Shown here one piece after another: positions 45,097 through 58,379 of a DNA stretch of 64,000 nt. Each line of letters starts with the position of its first letter. The stretch's first letter is position 1. Source of the stretch: Gigaspora margarita (taxonomy: Eukaryota; Glomeromycota; Glomeromycetes; Diversisporales; Gigasporaceae). The translations under genes were made by a program, and so were the position numbers. The stretch is from the NCBI GenBank assembly GCA_009809945.1, contig WTPW01001239.1, forward strand, positions 34,339 through 98,338, written 5' to 3'. The notes under the pieces are model-generated. The model had not been told where the DNA came from and made no database searches. It saw only the letters and a program-made list of their open reading frames with translations.

Positions 45097-46975
45097 ATCA
45101 GACTAAATTTAGACACTAAATATAAGTGAATTTTTGATAGATGACCTTAACAGTTAAAGAGAATGACCATACCAGTCCCAGAAAAGATAGTACAAAGCAT
45201 CTATTCGAAGAATGCTTCACTTTTCTAATGATTTTGAATTTATATTTAAATTCCTAATCAGATACAAATAATTTAAATATTATAAATATTAATAATATAA
45301 TTATAAAAGTTGTGGAAAATAAAATTTTTATACTAGTTAATTTTGTTGGTATCATAAGCAAAATTGTGGTTGCGGCATAGTCGCATTTTTGCCCAAAAGC
45401 CACAATCATCGTATAGCAATTTTGTTATCGTTATTATCATTATGTCAAAATGTTTAGAAAAAGAGCATGATAAGCAAATATGTAACATAGTTAATAGTTT
45501 ATATATTTGATCATAAAAGAGTTTCTTTAAACAAAGAAGTTTCTTCTATAAACATGAAATAAACAATTCAAAAAAGGGTTTAAAACATGTATAATACCAA
45601 AATTATTTTGTAATTACTTATAATCCATGTAAGTTTAAATAAACTTTATCTGTTACTGTAACAAGTGCATAAAGTTTCATTTAACGTTCATTTTATATTA
45701 CAAAAATACAAAGAATATTTATTTTGTCATTATTGTAAGCATATATACAGTATAACCTTTAAACTGACAAATCAAGTTCAACTCATCGAATTATTTTATT
45801 GAATAGGGATATTAATTGTGATTGTTATCGTTATATTTATTAATTAGGAAATTAAATTTATAATCTCAAACTGTTTCAATATAACGCCGCACATATAATA
45901 TAAAATTATATCGGTTATTACTTGCGTGTGATAATGATTGAGGATATAATGTTTTTCATACACTTACAATATATACTTACAATATATGATGGAATCTGAT
46001 TGCTCAGCCTTAAAGAATTCCAATCGCATTGTATGTGTTTTTAAGATAGTTCAATTTTTACATATACTTTTTTAAATCTCAAGAAATTTGTATTCTATAA
46101 TTAGAAGAAATTGAATTCTCTTATTATTCAGGTTCGTTAGAATTTTATTGTGATTTCAGCGTAACAACTCCTACGTAGTAATTTATATCTATTTAGTCAC
46201 TATGACAAATATTTTCCGCACATTACAACAATTAAACAATTTAACAATTCGGCAATGAGGCTTTGTCATGGTTGATTCTACCATCAGCCACAATGCTGTA
46301 ATTCAATAATTTTCACGTCAACTATAATGCAAATTAATAACAAGGAATAGCCAGTATCATATAGTTAATGGCCAAGAAGTAGATGTAAGTACAGTAGATG
46401 CGCTGCATAAAGTTTAATAGGTTTTATATTCTAGACAATTTTTTTTTTCACCTCGTCATTAATATGAAGTTAACATTTTGCATAATATGTCAGAATAACG
46501 GGTTCTTAGTCATGAAAAAAAAAAAAAAAAATTCAAGATTAAACATTACAATTAGGTCAGACCAACTTGATTCTGTGACTTCCATTTATATTCTCCCTTC
46601 ACCCTCTTAGCGAAAAAAAAAAAAAAACTAGGATAAATATAAAGATTTATTCATTCCTTTCCTTTTGTTATTACTAACTAATAATAATTTTACATTATAT
46701 CGAATAAATTCGAAGATCATACATAATTTATTGGGCACTTGACTGTTGCGACGCAGAACATACCCTAAACTAAATTCGGTCGATAACTCAAGTTTTCCAA
46801 GTCTCACCTTACACCTTGAGGACGTTTAAAGTCTAGCTTCTTATAAAATTACCAAATATTAGTGTTATGGTTGCATTTCTTAATTAACGCTTTAAGACAC
46901 TAAAGTCATTTGATAATCCCAGAGTAATAGGGTCATTTCCCTTGCATTTGCAATAACTCGGTGTTGCTCATTTCA

Positions 46976-47037
46976 CCGACAGTCATTTTATCGAAAGTTC
47001 AATTTAGCCGGCATCACATAGGAGCATAGGGGTAGAG
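46976..47037. repeat. Fragment of the CCGACATCAC-end MITE
   Basis: CACCGACAGTCATTTTATCG and TTTAGCCGGCATCACATAGG match the left end of the element at 49328. No right end is seen. Confidence 0.5.
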
Positions 47038-47186
47038 TTATTGTTTGATTAGTTGCAGGTATGTATTTTTGATAAATGAACCCGGATCCGCAATAACTTG
47101 CACATATAGTTAGTAAAATATTACGTTATCTGAATGCACAATTTCCATTTAAGGTAAATAAAAGGTTTTATAATCAAAAATTGACA

Positions 47187-47275
47187 GGGTGAAAACCCAC
47201 TACACAAATTACATAAGGGTGTAAATCCACGTTAGTATATAAAAAAAATATATATATACTATGCTAACGCGAATT
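47187..47275. repeat. Small hairpin element
   Basis: GGGTGTAAATCCACGTTAGT and its inverse ACTATGCTAACGCGAATTTC plus ACCC form a hairpin around an AT loop. Confidence 0.6.
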
Positions 47276-47929
47276 TCACCCGATCAATGACGATCAAAGT
47301 GGATCTCAAGTTCTACATTATTATTATTATTATTATTTTTATTTTTATTTTTTTTTTTTAACAATTAGTTTGTCGATGTTTTCGGCTTGATCCGGCTTGT
47401 ATATAAAACAGATTAATGAATAGAGCTGAACGAACCAATAACATCCATACTCTGTTTTTAAAGTTGTGAACCCCCCTAGCGTGACTACCAAAATCAGTTA
47501 CGTAATCGCTGTTTAAAATCTGACCATGTAAACCCAACAGGTTAACGATATATATTATATATATATCGACATTATTAACTTATAATGTAAAAAAAGGGAA
47601 AGGCCATGTTACATCTATCATTTTTTGAATGGATTGGAAATTTGATTTAATGTTTTCAACCATTTCTTTTACCGCAGAAGACTAAGGCCTATATCAGCTA
47701 TATAATTAATTAATTCAATAAAAAATAATAAATAAGCTATATCTCATATATATCTCAAAGAATTCTTTTGTACTGGTCGATAATTTCTATTTATTATCTT
47801 TTGTTGTCAAGAACAGTTGAATTATTTGTTATAGAAAGTTGTGTATTATCAGGATGATATGCGAATTATCTTCTTCAATTAATGGATAATATGAACCTAA
47901 ATTGAAAATTATTAATATAGATATACAGT

Positions 47930-48180
47930 ATTTCTGTATTTCTAAAAATATAACATACCGTAAATTTCTAGAAATAACGGACATGAGCGTTATTTTGAAA
48001 ATCGCGTACCCTAAAAATAGCGCAATTTCGAAATAACGTTCCGTAATAACGCGCATCCCCTATACATTAAATTGATGCAGTTCAAAAAAAATTAATCTAT
48101 ATTCTGATATTCAAAATAACGCCAATGGGCGTACTCGAAATAGCACGCAGATGACGCTATTTCGAGAACTTATAATGTAA
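47930..48180. repeat. CpG-containing AAATAACG repeat block
   Basis: Alternating GAAATAACG, CGTTATTTTGAAAA, AAATAGCGC and GAAATAACGTTCC blocks appear in both orientations. They resemble the ends of the MITE at 15377-15576. Confidence 0.5.
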
Positions 48181-49327
48181 AATGATTCTATCAACTTTTT
48201 TTTTTTTTAAAGACTTAGAGTTAAATTAAAAAATCCATTCATTTTCTTCAATATTATCTATTTTGTATAAATTATATAAATTATTATATCTTTGAGATCT
48301 TCAGGTTCTATAGCATTTTCATTGCATTTCACGAATATCATCCATATTTTTTATTTGTATGGATTAAACTATCAATAAATTATTTTTTGAATATGTTTTA
48401 TAGTTATTATTTGACAGGATGAACAAATATATTGTTAATATTTGATTAGAAAAATTTTTGTTACTGTTATACAGACATGATCATATTACTTTATGCATTA
48501 TAAACGACTAATACATTGCATCATATATCAAAATTTTCGGTAAATTATTTTGGTGGTCATGCTAGATTCGTGGGAGAAAATTTTATCATCGAATTTCCAA
48601 AAATATTAATCGCATATTAATACGAAATATTACAAGTTTTTTAAAGGTCAAGTTCGCCATAGTGCCATAGTGATAAATATTTACATACAGGTTTACCTTG
48701 GCAACATGCAAATAAATATTTATTATAAATATAGTCTGCCGGTATTGTTTAGTTCGACCCAGCTTTGATAAATTTTGAACCAGAATTCTAGCATGAATAA
48801 ATATATGAAATCGAGTCACGTGAAAAATAAATGTAGTTTTTCGTTATGCTCAAAACAATAAATTCTTGGCCGCGCTCTGAACAAGAATGTGTACTTTTCA
48901 TGTGTTCCTAATGCACTTTTTCAACTGTTAAAACTGGCTGGTCTTTTTTTTATGCATATGATTCCGTTACAATGACTTAAAAAAGTGGACAATAGATAGA
49001 ATAATTAAATAAATAGATTATTTTTATTATGATAGAGATATACTTATGTGGTTCTGTGTTTATAAAATTCAAATAAAATTGACATTTCACACATAAAGTT
49101 TTGTTAATAAATATCTCTTTTTTAAATTACAATTTTTTCTGGAAATTTTCCTTACCAAGAGATATAACCAATTCGACACTCTTTCAAATGGAGATTTTCC
49201 TAAACCACCTTCTATACTATTGGAAAAACTTCATTAATATAAAAAATTCTGATGATGATCTCGCAAGATATTAATTCGTCACAATACCCACACAAATAAT
49301 ATCTTTGATCAGTGAAGCTCATCCCAC

Positions 49328-49575
49328 GACAGCCATTTCACCGAAAGTTCATTTAACCGACATCACATAGGGTTAGGATTAACCTTTTATGATTAACCTT
49401 TTATTACAGATAAAAAAATTTTCTGATTTTACCGAATCAATAAGTTGCCGAAATCGGCCGATATCAACGGTCCGAGTATTTATGAAAACAATTGTAATTA
49501 CGGGTATATATTTTTAATAAATTTTGTCACTTGGAGTGATGTCGGCTAAGTGAGCTGTCAGCAAAACGATTGTCG
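49328..49575. mobile_element. TIR MITE with CCGACATCAC arms
   Basis: The left arm CGACAGCCATTTCACCGAAA then TTCATTTAACCGACATCAC is the inverse of GTGATGTCGGCTAAGTGAGC and CAGCAAAACGATTGTCG (about 40-bp TIR). The interior is AT-rich. Confidence 0.65.
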
Positions 49576-50329
49576 GATCTCTTTTTTTTTTTTTTTTTTT
49601 TTGATTATATAAAAAATTATGAGATCTACATTCTATTTTTGTCACGTAAATTTGTTGGATTAAAGATATAAAAGTTATAGATAAAAATGGTTACCATCTT
49701 TTATCAGTTTGAAAATATTATTGGATATTTGACAAGAAGAAAATTTGTATAATCATCTTATAACTGGAAATCATAGAAATCACATAAAAAAAAATTGGGT
49801 CAAGTAGCGTTATGTGAGTTATGTGAGTTATGTGAGTTATGCTGAGTATCGCCAAGGGAATCCATGTCAGCCGAATTTCTTGGCGCTGCTTTATGTAGAG
49901 CTAATCTTTACAAAATAGTAAAATTCGATGGAAAAATAACAATAAATGACGATATTAAAAAACAAAAAAAAATAGAGAAAAGTAAAATTGTACTCCTGCC
50001 TCAGATAAATTAAAGAATTACGGTTTTTAATTATATGATATCGGATATTTCGTTTCTAAAAAAGTATGTAGTTTACGCATTTAAGTTACAACGAACTGCC
50101 TAATTTTGATAGAATAATCTAGAAGTCATACAAGCAAATATATAGTGTTAAAAGTACCACATTCTGTTGTTTCTATAATGATTCTTTTTCTAAGCCACAC
50201 GGATCAAACGCAAATTTGCGCAATAACGACAGTATATGTATTAGGCCATTGTTGAACGAATCAGGAGCATCGGTTTTTTTTTTCTAATTCAACACAAAAC
50301 TATATTTGGAATTATGGAAAATAACAAAA

Positions 50330-50450
50330 TAACAGATAAAGTACACTATATAATATAATAATATAATAATATAATAATATATAATATATATAATATATAA
50401 TATAATAATATATATAATATATATTAAATATATAATATAAATAGCCACCT
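50330..50450. repeat. TAATA/TATA microsatellite
   Basis: Runs of TAATATAATAATATAATAAT and TATATAATATAT. The minus frame across it is a repeat translation. Confidence 0.9.
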
Positions 50451-50921
50451 TTTTTTAAAATATTTCTTGTATGATTGGGTATGCGAGTAAATAAAAGGAT
50501 CCGCATATTGCTTCGTTTCAAGCATAAGGATATTTTTTTTACTCCCGTTTTTTTCATTTTTTCCTTACTTGTACATTAATTACAAGGTTTAATTTCATTG
50601 GGAGCTCTTTAAGGATCAGGTATCATTAAAACGTAATTTATATTGAATGCCGTTTTATTTTTGTTGCACTGTACGAAATAATTAGTAGCATAAGAATGCT
50701 TGATCGATTGTTTTTGGTCATGCACAAAATAAGTTGATTTACTTTTTGATCATTATTGATAAACATTCTAATCCTTTTTATTATTTCTCGTGGCATATAT
50801 CTTAAATTCGAAACGAAAAAACATCAACCTTGCTTTCGAATATAGGTTATAAATATTATAAATAATATATATATATATAACGTATATATTTTTTTTTGGA
50901 CGCATAAAATTATCTGAAATT

Positions 50922-52224
50922 ATGCGTTCGATAATAAAGCTGTCAGTTTTAGTAGTTGTCGCTTTGATCTTTGTTATGTTTAATCTTCAAAGTGCAACTG
51001 CTATTGATGGTTTGAACAAACGACGTGAGTATGATCTCTACTTACTAATATATATATATATTTTCTTTTTCAAAGAAACATTTTAAAAAAAAAATATATA
51101 AATTTTAATTTCTAATTATTATTATCATATTATTTTTTTTTTTTTTTCTAGAACCACAAAATGGAAACCCTCCTCCCTCGACACAATCTTCTAAACCAGC
51201 AACTCCAAGTCAAACAACAACTCCAAGTTCAGCAAATTCTAATTCAACAGTTTCAAATTCAACAGTAACCACAACAACTTCAAATACTACAACAACTTCG
51301 AATTCTACAATTCCTTCAAATTCTACAACTCCTTCAAATTCTACAATTTCAAATTCTAATTCCACGTCAACAAACTCTTCCGCATTTTCAGGCCTTCCAC
51401 CTCCTGGGTCAGCTCCAGTTATAATTACAATCACAAGTCCCACATCACAAGAAAAACTTCAAGCCATCGGACAAAAAATTACTTTTAAATGGACTTATTC
51501 ATCCAATTTCTTAGTTATGCCAAAATATTTGAATATATGTGCTATACCTCAAAGTTGGGCAAATACGAATCAAAATTATACAATAGTCAATCTTTGGAAT
51601 CCAGCTGACACCACTTACGTATGGGATACGAGTAAATTTACTAACCCTCAACTATTGGAGGGGCAATATACCCTTTATATTTATGATGAGAGGGGTACAT
51701 TAAATACCGGTGGTGCTGGAAGGTTGCAAGCCTCAACAACATTTACTTTTAGCATGTACTCACCTGGATCCAATATTCCTTTATCAGGTAAAAACATATA
51801 TATATATATATACACATATATATATACACATATATAGATATATATATGGAGGGAAGTCAATAGAAATAAGACGAATCATTTTTCAATAACTTTTAAACTT
51901 TAAAATATCTCAAAACCAAAATTTGATAAAAATTTTTTAATAATTATTGAGATATTTTAAAATTTTAAAAATTTTTTTACTTTGAAAAAATTGATCCCAT
52001 TTCTATTGACTTTTCCCACATATATATATAATTCATTAATTATTCTATTTCCTATTTCGTCCTTTTTGATTTTGTTGGAATTAATGTTTCTTTATTTTAT
52101 TATAGAATTCCACTGCGCAGAATGTTCTACTGCTTCACAATCGTTACCATCATTTATCATAGCGATCGTGATATCCATTACATCTAGTATCATTTTTGTA
52201 GTATCACATCTTCACTCTCAATAG
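50922..52224 (+). CDS. Ser/Thr-rich membrane-anchored protein with DUF7137-like domain
   Basis: Exons 50922-51024, 51152-51787 and 52106-52224 join to 285 residues with every junction in frame (donors GTGAGT and GTAAAA, acceptors TTCTAG and TTATAG). Residues 1-27 are a signal peptide (MRSIIKLSVLVVVALIFVM...), followed by a Lys-Arg at 33-34 that suits Kex2-type cleavage. About 40-130 is Pro, then Ser/Thr/Asn-rich with many NST/NSS sequons, likely heavily glycosylated. Residues about 138-247 carry ITSPTSQEKLQAIGQKITFK, YVWDTSKF, YTLYIYDE and FTFSMYSPG, then a C-x2-C pair at 250-253 (FHCAECS). This is the layout I know as the fungal DUF7137 domain. Residues 262-279 form one C-terminal membrane span. 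Function is unknown; a cell-surface or wall role is inferred. Intron 2 holds a MITE. The gene converges on the next one. Confidence 0.9.
51845..52022. mobile_element. TA-flanked foldback MITE in intron 2
   Basis: TATGGAGGGAAGTCAATAGA at the left and TATGTGGGAAAAGTCAATAG from the right are flanked by TA within a TATATA tract. The interior is a hairpin (AAATATCTCAAAACC...). It is the same terminal family as 7300-7561 and does not touch the splice sites. Confidence 0.8.
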
Positions 52225-52537
52225 AATAATTATAAATTTTATAAACGGATTATATATATTTATTAAAAGATAAAAAAATTTCTTAATTGGTACATTTTTC
52301 AACAAATCTTTTGTAAACATTATATGTTTAACGAAGAATAAACTTGTTTCGACTAGTTCCCTTGTCTATAGATCGTTTTTTTTTTGGTTTTTTTTTTTTT
52401 CGAGTAAATCACCGGGTTGAAAAAATTAGTAGTGATAATATTGATAAATCATATTTATCTTTTTTTAAACAAGAAAAAAAAAAAAATACATAACTAAATT
52501 GAACTGTCTTTTTTTTTTTTAAAAAAAAAAAACTCAC

Positions 52538-53627
52538 TGCTCCACCCGCGTAATCTTCTCTGGCTTCAATATAAGCAACGGCAGTTGATTCAAGAAAGAG
52601 TAATCCTAAAATAACGACAAGTTGTACAATTATATTTGGACTATTGGCAGTTTCAGTTGATGAACGATCCGTAGTTGAATACGTTTTTTCTGGTGTGATA
52701 GTGGCAAAGGTTGTAAGAATTGCCACCACAACAATCCATGCATGGTATAAAGTGAATGGCAAGTGAATGAATGCGTACTTCCAGGAAAGGCGCTTGTCAT
52801 ATCGGTGGACATAATATAATTGATGATAAATGTGAGTTACTTGACATGCTATTATAAGGATGACGATCAATGATAGAAAAAGCAAATCGTCGTCCTGTAT
52901 AAAAAAAAAAAAAAAATTATACTCACGTACCTTATTGTGTTGTAGTTGTTTTTTTTTTTCTTAGCACTGTAACTAAAAAAAAAAAAAAAAGTCGTTTATA
53001 AATAATTTATAAATAATTTATAAGTAAATATGTGCTATTAATATATATTTAAATATCTATACCCATAAAGCAAGCCATAGAGCATTTAACAAGGCAATAC
53101 CAACAAAATGCCAGTGAATGCCTTCATTGATAATTTTGTCATCTTCTGCAAAGAACTGGTAAATAACTAAAATAGATGATTATAAGAAATGTAATGTAAT
53201 TATAAAAAATATAATTATAAGAAATGTAATTATAAGAAATGTAATTATAAGAAATGTAATTATAAGAAATGTAATTATAAGAAATGTAATTATAAGAAAT
53301 GTAATTATAAGAAATGTAATTATAAGAAATGTAATTATAAGAAATGTAATTATAAGAAATGTAATTATAAGAAATGTAATTATAAGAAATGTAATTATAA
53401 GAAATGTAATTATAAGAAATGTAATTATAAGAAATGTAATTATAAGAAATGTAATTATAAGAAATGTAATTATAAGAAATGTAATTATAAGAAATGTAAT
53501 TATAAGAAATGTAATNNNNNNNNNNNNNNNNNNNNNNNNNNNNNNNNNNNNNNNNNNNNNNNNNNNNNNNNNNNNNNNNNNNNNNNNNNNNNNNNNNNNN
53601 NNNNNNNNNNNNNNNNNNNNNNNNNAC

Positions 53628-53664
<37 letters not shown>

Positions 53665-53857
53665 AAATATTAGTGTGAATACGCGTAAAAGTTCTTTTTG
53701 AATAAATAAATGCATCTTTTTTAAAGACTAATTGACCACAAATTAGACAACAGAACTCAGTAAAACTAACTTTAACTGGAGCGAGACCAGAATAGACATT
53801 AACACTTAAAAGAAAAAAGAATGCTATTAAATTAGCAATTTTAAGAATAAGATCCAT
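52538..53857 (-). CDS. Multi-span membrane protein, DUF1774-like, gene partly in an assembly gap
   Basis: Three exons are visible on the minus strand. Exon 1 (53857-53771) encodes MDLILKIANLIAFFFLLSVN plus VYSGLAPVK, a first membrane span, with donor GTTAGT. A later exon (53166-53063) starts VIYQFFAEDDKIINEG and ends HFVGIALLNALWLALW. The next (52894-52538) runs in phase from DDDLLFLSLIVILIIACQV through HLPFTLYHAWIVVVAILTTF to FLESTAVAYIEAREDYAGGA, with donor GTGAGT at 52537. About five spans are seen. The motif order (WHF..NALW, LYHAWIVV, FLESTAVAYIE) is one I associate with fungal DUF1774-type proteins; this is recall, not a search. Exon 1 and the VIYQFF exon cannot simply be joined, and the intervening DNA holds a 15-bp array and 110 N, so at least one exon is probably missing from the assembly. 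The last exon (below 52500) is unclear among T/A runs. Confidence 0.75.
53180..53515. repeat. 15-bp tandem array (about 20 copies) in an intron, ending in a gap
   Basis: Near-perfect units AATTATAAGAAATGT run from about 53205 into N at 53516. The copies are almost identical, so true length is probably greater than assembled. Confidence 0.95.
53516..53625. other. Assembly gap (110 N), then poly-A
   Basis: N-run between the 15-bp array and an A-tract (53629-53661), all inside the membrane-protein gene. Confidence 0.95.
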
Positions 53858-53869
53858 CTTCGTAATTAA

Positions 53870-56800
53870 ATATTATGTGAATATCTTAGTCATAAAAATA
53901 AACGTGAACAATTTATTTTTTATTTTTTTATTTTTTTTTTATTTTTTTTTTTATTTTTTTTTTATCTAAAGCTAAAAACTCAAAGATATAAATTGTGAAA
54001 GAGAAAAGGCGAAATATTTGATCTCATATATTATTTGTAAGCAAGTCATTCTTTATAAACAAACGAATGTTTTCACGAATTCGCGCAAGCATCCTAGTTT
54101 TTAATTTGTTAATTAATTACAAAATATTTTGAATTAGGCGTTTATATTGCTTAGCGATTACTAGATTTTAAGCCTTATATGGACAACATTTCGGTATAAC
54201 TTTTTTTTTTTTAAAAAAAAGATGAATTGGCTTAGTGAGAATTTTTTTTCTTCACGATTGTCTGTTGTAAAAAGAAAAAAAAAATAGACTTCTACGCTTG
54301 TGGCTTGAATGAATGCTTGCACTTGTTTACTATCAACATGGTTAGCCACACAAAAATAACTTTTCGAAATTTATATGCTCGTTTATATTGTGTTGATAAA
54401 TTAGCAAATCATTTTACATATTGATATTGTCTATTAAACGAAAGATTTTGATTCAAGCGTACGATTTTTTTTTATTTGTCACGTTTAGTAGGTGAAGTAT
54501 GGAAAAACACTGGCTAATTACGGTACATCGACGCATGTTTATAATGCCGTTGTAAATTATCGTAAAAAGTTATTCTATAACTTGAATATTTAATAATGTT
54601 AACGTTAATGTTAATGCAATTGGCAAATTTTATTCAGTAGTTAGTATTATAGCAGATAATATTTGATATATGATTCAGGTAACATAATAATTAATTAAAA
54701 AAATGTACTAATTTTGTTTTGTCTCACTTAGATAAATTGAATTGTAGCAGTAGATTCGGCCCGCTTTTTATTATACTGTATTTTTGACAGATCCGTTTCA
54801 CATCTTTATATTTTCAATTTTAAATATTTTCAAACCTGACTGGGCCTGCGTAAGCCTCTATCATTAACCACATGATATTCTTACTTGGATATACTGTATA
54901 TTAAATTTTTTCAAACAAATTTTTGAGATTTTGTAATTTATTTGAAATTTGCAATGTTAGAAAAACGAAAGCCGTTATGAATCTAAAACATAGGTTTAAA
55001 ACTTGATTGGTCACTCACGGATATCATGCTCATATATTTAGCGTTACAAATAAAAAAAAATCAAAAGGAATTTTGATCATTAAAACAAAAATAGAAATTT
55101 TTCAATGTCTTTTTTAACTTTGTTGATACTTTGTAAGTGAAATTTATCGTAACTCCTTTTTTTTAATATTACAAAGGATTTACCAATTTCATTGCCAACA
55201 TCTCATGTGATTGGCCATGTTTGTTACTCCTGCGTTAATGTTAAGCACAATTAATGATCAAATAAATTTAATACATTAGTAAATAATTTTACTCCTTATT
55301 CTTTGTCGGTCAAATTTTTTTTTTTTAAAGAATTTATTTTTAGCCGTCACCACCTTACTACTGTTACCTTTAGTCTATATACATATAAGTTTGAAGTGAA
55401 TATACCAAATGAAGAACTAAAATTTATAACACTTACGCACAGAATGGTATCAATTAATTACTATCTGCGCGTTAAATTAGATCATTCAACCCCCCTAAAA
55501 AATATAATATAGTTACAGAGATTATACGTAGCAGATCATATACAATTCTGTTCATTTATACTATATTGATCTGCTGTAATCTCATAATTACAGTATACTG
55601 TAACAAGGTTCGAGTTGGAGAGGATGCAGTGAGTAATTTATTGACTAAAGAATTCGGATTAGATGTAGGGTTTAAGATACATTATCCACATGATCATGAA
55701 ATTATTTCTTGTATATCTTTTTCGTGTGTTACTGTGTAAACATGTTTATTCAAATTAAAACTCAGCAGATAACTCACTACGAATCATGATCATAAATTGC
55801 CTGGTAATGTATAATTAGGTTGTAGAATATTTAAAACTGTATGATTATCGTGTTTAAAGAACAACAGTAATTTATTGGTATCTCAAATTTTAATTAGTGA
55901 AAAATTAGTTTAGCCGATCAAATGAGTTATGACGAAAAAAAAAGATGGTCGAGACCTTCTTTTTTTATCATAGAGTTGTATCCGCATTTTGCAAATATAA
56001 ATCTTCAACAAAATCTGGCATGAGGTTCAATTAACCATAGAACTAATGCACGATCTCGATCACTAGCCAACTACATTAAGAAAGATACTTGAGAACACTC
56101 TCAGTAAAGCGCGGCATTAATTATAGGGGGTTATACTGTAGTATTCAATGTTATACGGTACAATAGCTCTATTGTTCATATGGGATATAACATCGGAGTT
56201 TTAATAAAAATTTATATTCACACAAGTTAACACTCGTTATTACGTAATGAGTAATTTTCGTGATCTAGGGTTTAGTATTAATAAACTTTTAATAATACTG
56301 CTTAATAGAGTAAATTTAAACGAATAGATATAATTTAAGCATGTGGTAGAAATAAAGTCACAGCAAATACATGATGCAATCTAAGATTAAAATCAAGGTA
56401 AATATAAGGAACAATTAATACCTGATATCATGCTGAACAGTAATTGTTGAAAGTTTCAGCTAAAATTGTATTACTTCGACATATAAGGATGTTAATCGGT
56501 CCTTTGGGATCGAATCCTAAACAATCCTTACAAGGATCTGCCAAGATCGGTAAGGGTTCAGTCCTTAAATCATATGAAAACACAATACATTTGAATTGAA
56601 TTATTATAACAATAACAATACAAAATTAATTTGATTGGATGGATTTATTCGATAGATCCAATTCAGAATCCAATACAGGATCTTAGTTCTATAAATGTAT
56701 TTTCATTATGTTTTAATGTGATTTAAAGACCGAGTCCAGGACCATCTTTTTAGATCCTAGGATCGGACAAAACTGAATTCGCCATTTAACATCTCTATCC

Positions 56801-57340
56801 ACAGATAAGTATAATCGAAAGAAAAAAATAAAATAGATATTGCTTTTAGGTCTTATCCAGAGTTAGAGATTTATTATTATAAAATTCTGAATATGTGTGA
56901 GATGTTGCAATTTTGGATATTTTATATAAAAAAAAGGATAATGTATATAGTACATATTTAAAATCATAATTATATTATTAGATGAAATTGTAAAAACTGT
57001 TAAGATAATCAGATAAAAAGCAATTTTTTATAAATATAATAGTTATTCATAGCAGAACAGATCAAGGATCAAAATTTAAATCAAAATCAATAATAAATAG
57101 AGATCAATAGTTACTATACAAAATGCTTTCAAATTTATGATATTATTATTTTCTTTTATATGCATTTTTTTGCTAAAAGAAAATAATGGTTCTAGCCAAA
57201 AAAAAAAACAAATCTTGCTTTAAATAGTGGAGGTTAAAGTGGAGTTAAATTTGGTTAGAGTTAGGGTTGCTTTTTGATATAGTTAAAAAGACTTTTATAA
57301 ATAAATATCAAAAATACAATATGTAGATCAATATGTTGAA
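53870..57340. other. Intergenic DNA upstream of the membrane-protein gene
   Basis: 53915-53965 is a T-rich tract just upstream of the start and may be promoter-associated. A small inverted repeat (GAGATTATACGTAGCAGATC and GATCTGCTGTAATCTC) lies at 55515-55585. No protein-like frame is convincing. Confidence 0.4.
56483..56800. repeat. Worn repeat with AGGATC-rich ends
   Basis: GGATGTTAATCGGTCC with GGGATCGAATCC at the left, and GATCCTAGGATCGGAC with CATTTAACATC at the right, look like decayed inverted ends. GGATC recurs inside. Class uncertain. Confidence 0.4.
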
Positions 57341-57347
57341 TTAACTC

Positions 57348-57758
57348 TAGGGTTCCAAATCGGGTGACCTGGTTTTGCATGCCATATTTGGTCAAGATTT
57401 TCAAAATTCTGGCTTTTTCAATTATCTCCTTATTAATAATAAAATTTACAGATAAATAATAATTCTATATAGATAATTACAAATGTTCTCAGATTTTTCT
57501 ATTATTTTCGAGCTATCTAATCTATAAAAATGGAAAAAAATGGGTCACGGTTACCCAGTTGACCCATTTTGTTTGATTTTAGAATTTAGATAACTCAAAA
57601 ACTAATATGAGAATTACAAAACTCTATCTAGAAATTTGTAGAAAAGTTACTCTTCTGCAATTTCAATAATATTTAAAAGCAGCTTAAAAAGATCAGTTTT
57701 CTAAAATTATTAATTAAATATAGTAAAAAAAAAATGGGTCAAAAAGCTTGAAACCCTA
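57348..57758. mobile_element. hAT-type MITE, 411 bp
   Basis: The ends TAGGGTTCCAA and TAGGGTTTCAA (from the right) are flanked by exact ATTAACTC duplications (57340-57347, 57759-57766). GGGTGACC, GGTTACC and GACCC blocks are subterminal. Non-coding. Confidence 0.88.
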
Positions 57759-58379
57759 ATTAACTCTACTTTAACTAACCCTATTAAATATTCAAAACAT
57801 AAATATTAAAACATTTTTTAAGATAGATAAATAATGTTTAAAAAAAAATTCAAAAAATTATAATTAGATTATACAATCATGTGTCTAATACAAGGATTAT
57901 TTCTAATAATAGAAAAAAATTATTTGTAAGTTTGAAATTTTGTTTAATAGTTTTTTTTTTGCAAAATTTTAGTATATAAGTAATTCTTTTACTAACCTAA
58001 ATCTACTTTTGACCAGATAATAGTAAATATAAAATAAACCCAAAACTCTGTTATACCAATAGTTAACTTTATTCTTTAGATTGTAAAACAAGCAAATTTG
58101 CCTATGTATTTTAACTGCTGATTCAGATAAGATCAGCACAAATTATTTATGCAATTTTGGGGACAAATTACTATGTAACAATTCAAGTTACAAAAAAGAC
58201 TAAAAAGACAAATTCCTTTTAACAAGAAACTGGAACATCTACAAACATGTAAAACAATGCGCAATTACTTCTGCAACTATATTATCCAAAAAAAAAATAT
58301 TTATTTTGTAAAAAAAAACTTTTATTTTGCACCTAAAACAGATTTATAATCTAAAATGATTTAAGATTTAAGTACATTC

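Larger units (their letters stand above)
45100..50900. other. 5.8-kb intergenic region with sparse repeats
   Basis: No gene is supported. Frames at 46398, 47829, 48586 and 50312 lack domain signals. Homopolymers lie at 46515, 46613, 47348 and 49570. Small repeats are listed separately. Confidence 0.5.

Noticed and set aside
50312-50557. 81-residue minus-strand frame with Tyr/Ile runs
   Set aside because: It is a translated AT microsatellite with no upstream or domain support.
51210-51443. Minus-strand Glu/Val-rich frame
   Set aside because: It is antisense to the Ser/Thr-rich exon of the DUF7137-like gene.
53180-53515. Regular 15-bp repeats as a possible CRISPR-like array
   Set aside because: There are no unique spacers; units abut directly. 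It is a eukaryotic intronic minisatellite.
53139-53630. Minus-strand YISYN-repeat frame
   Set aside because: It is the translated 15-bp array plus N; the real exon there is in another context.
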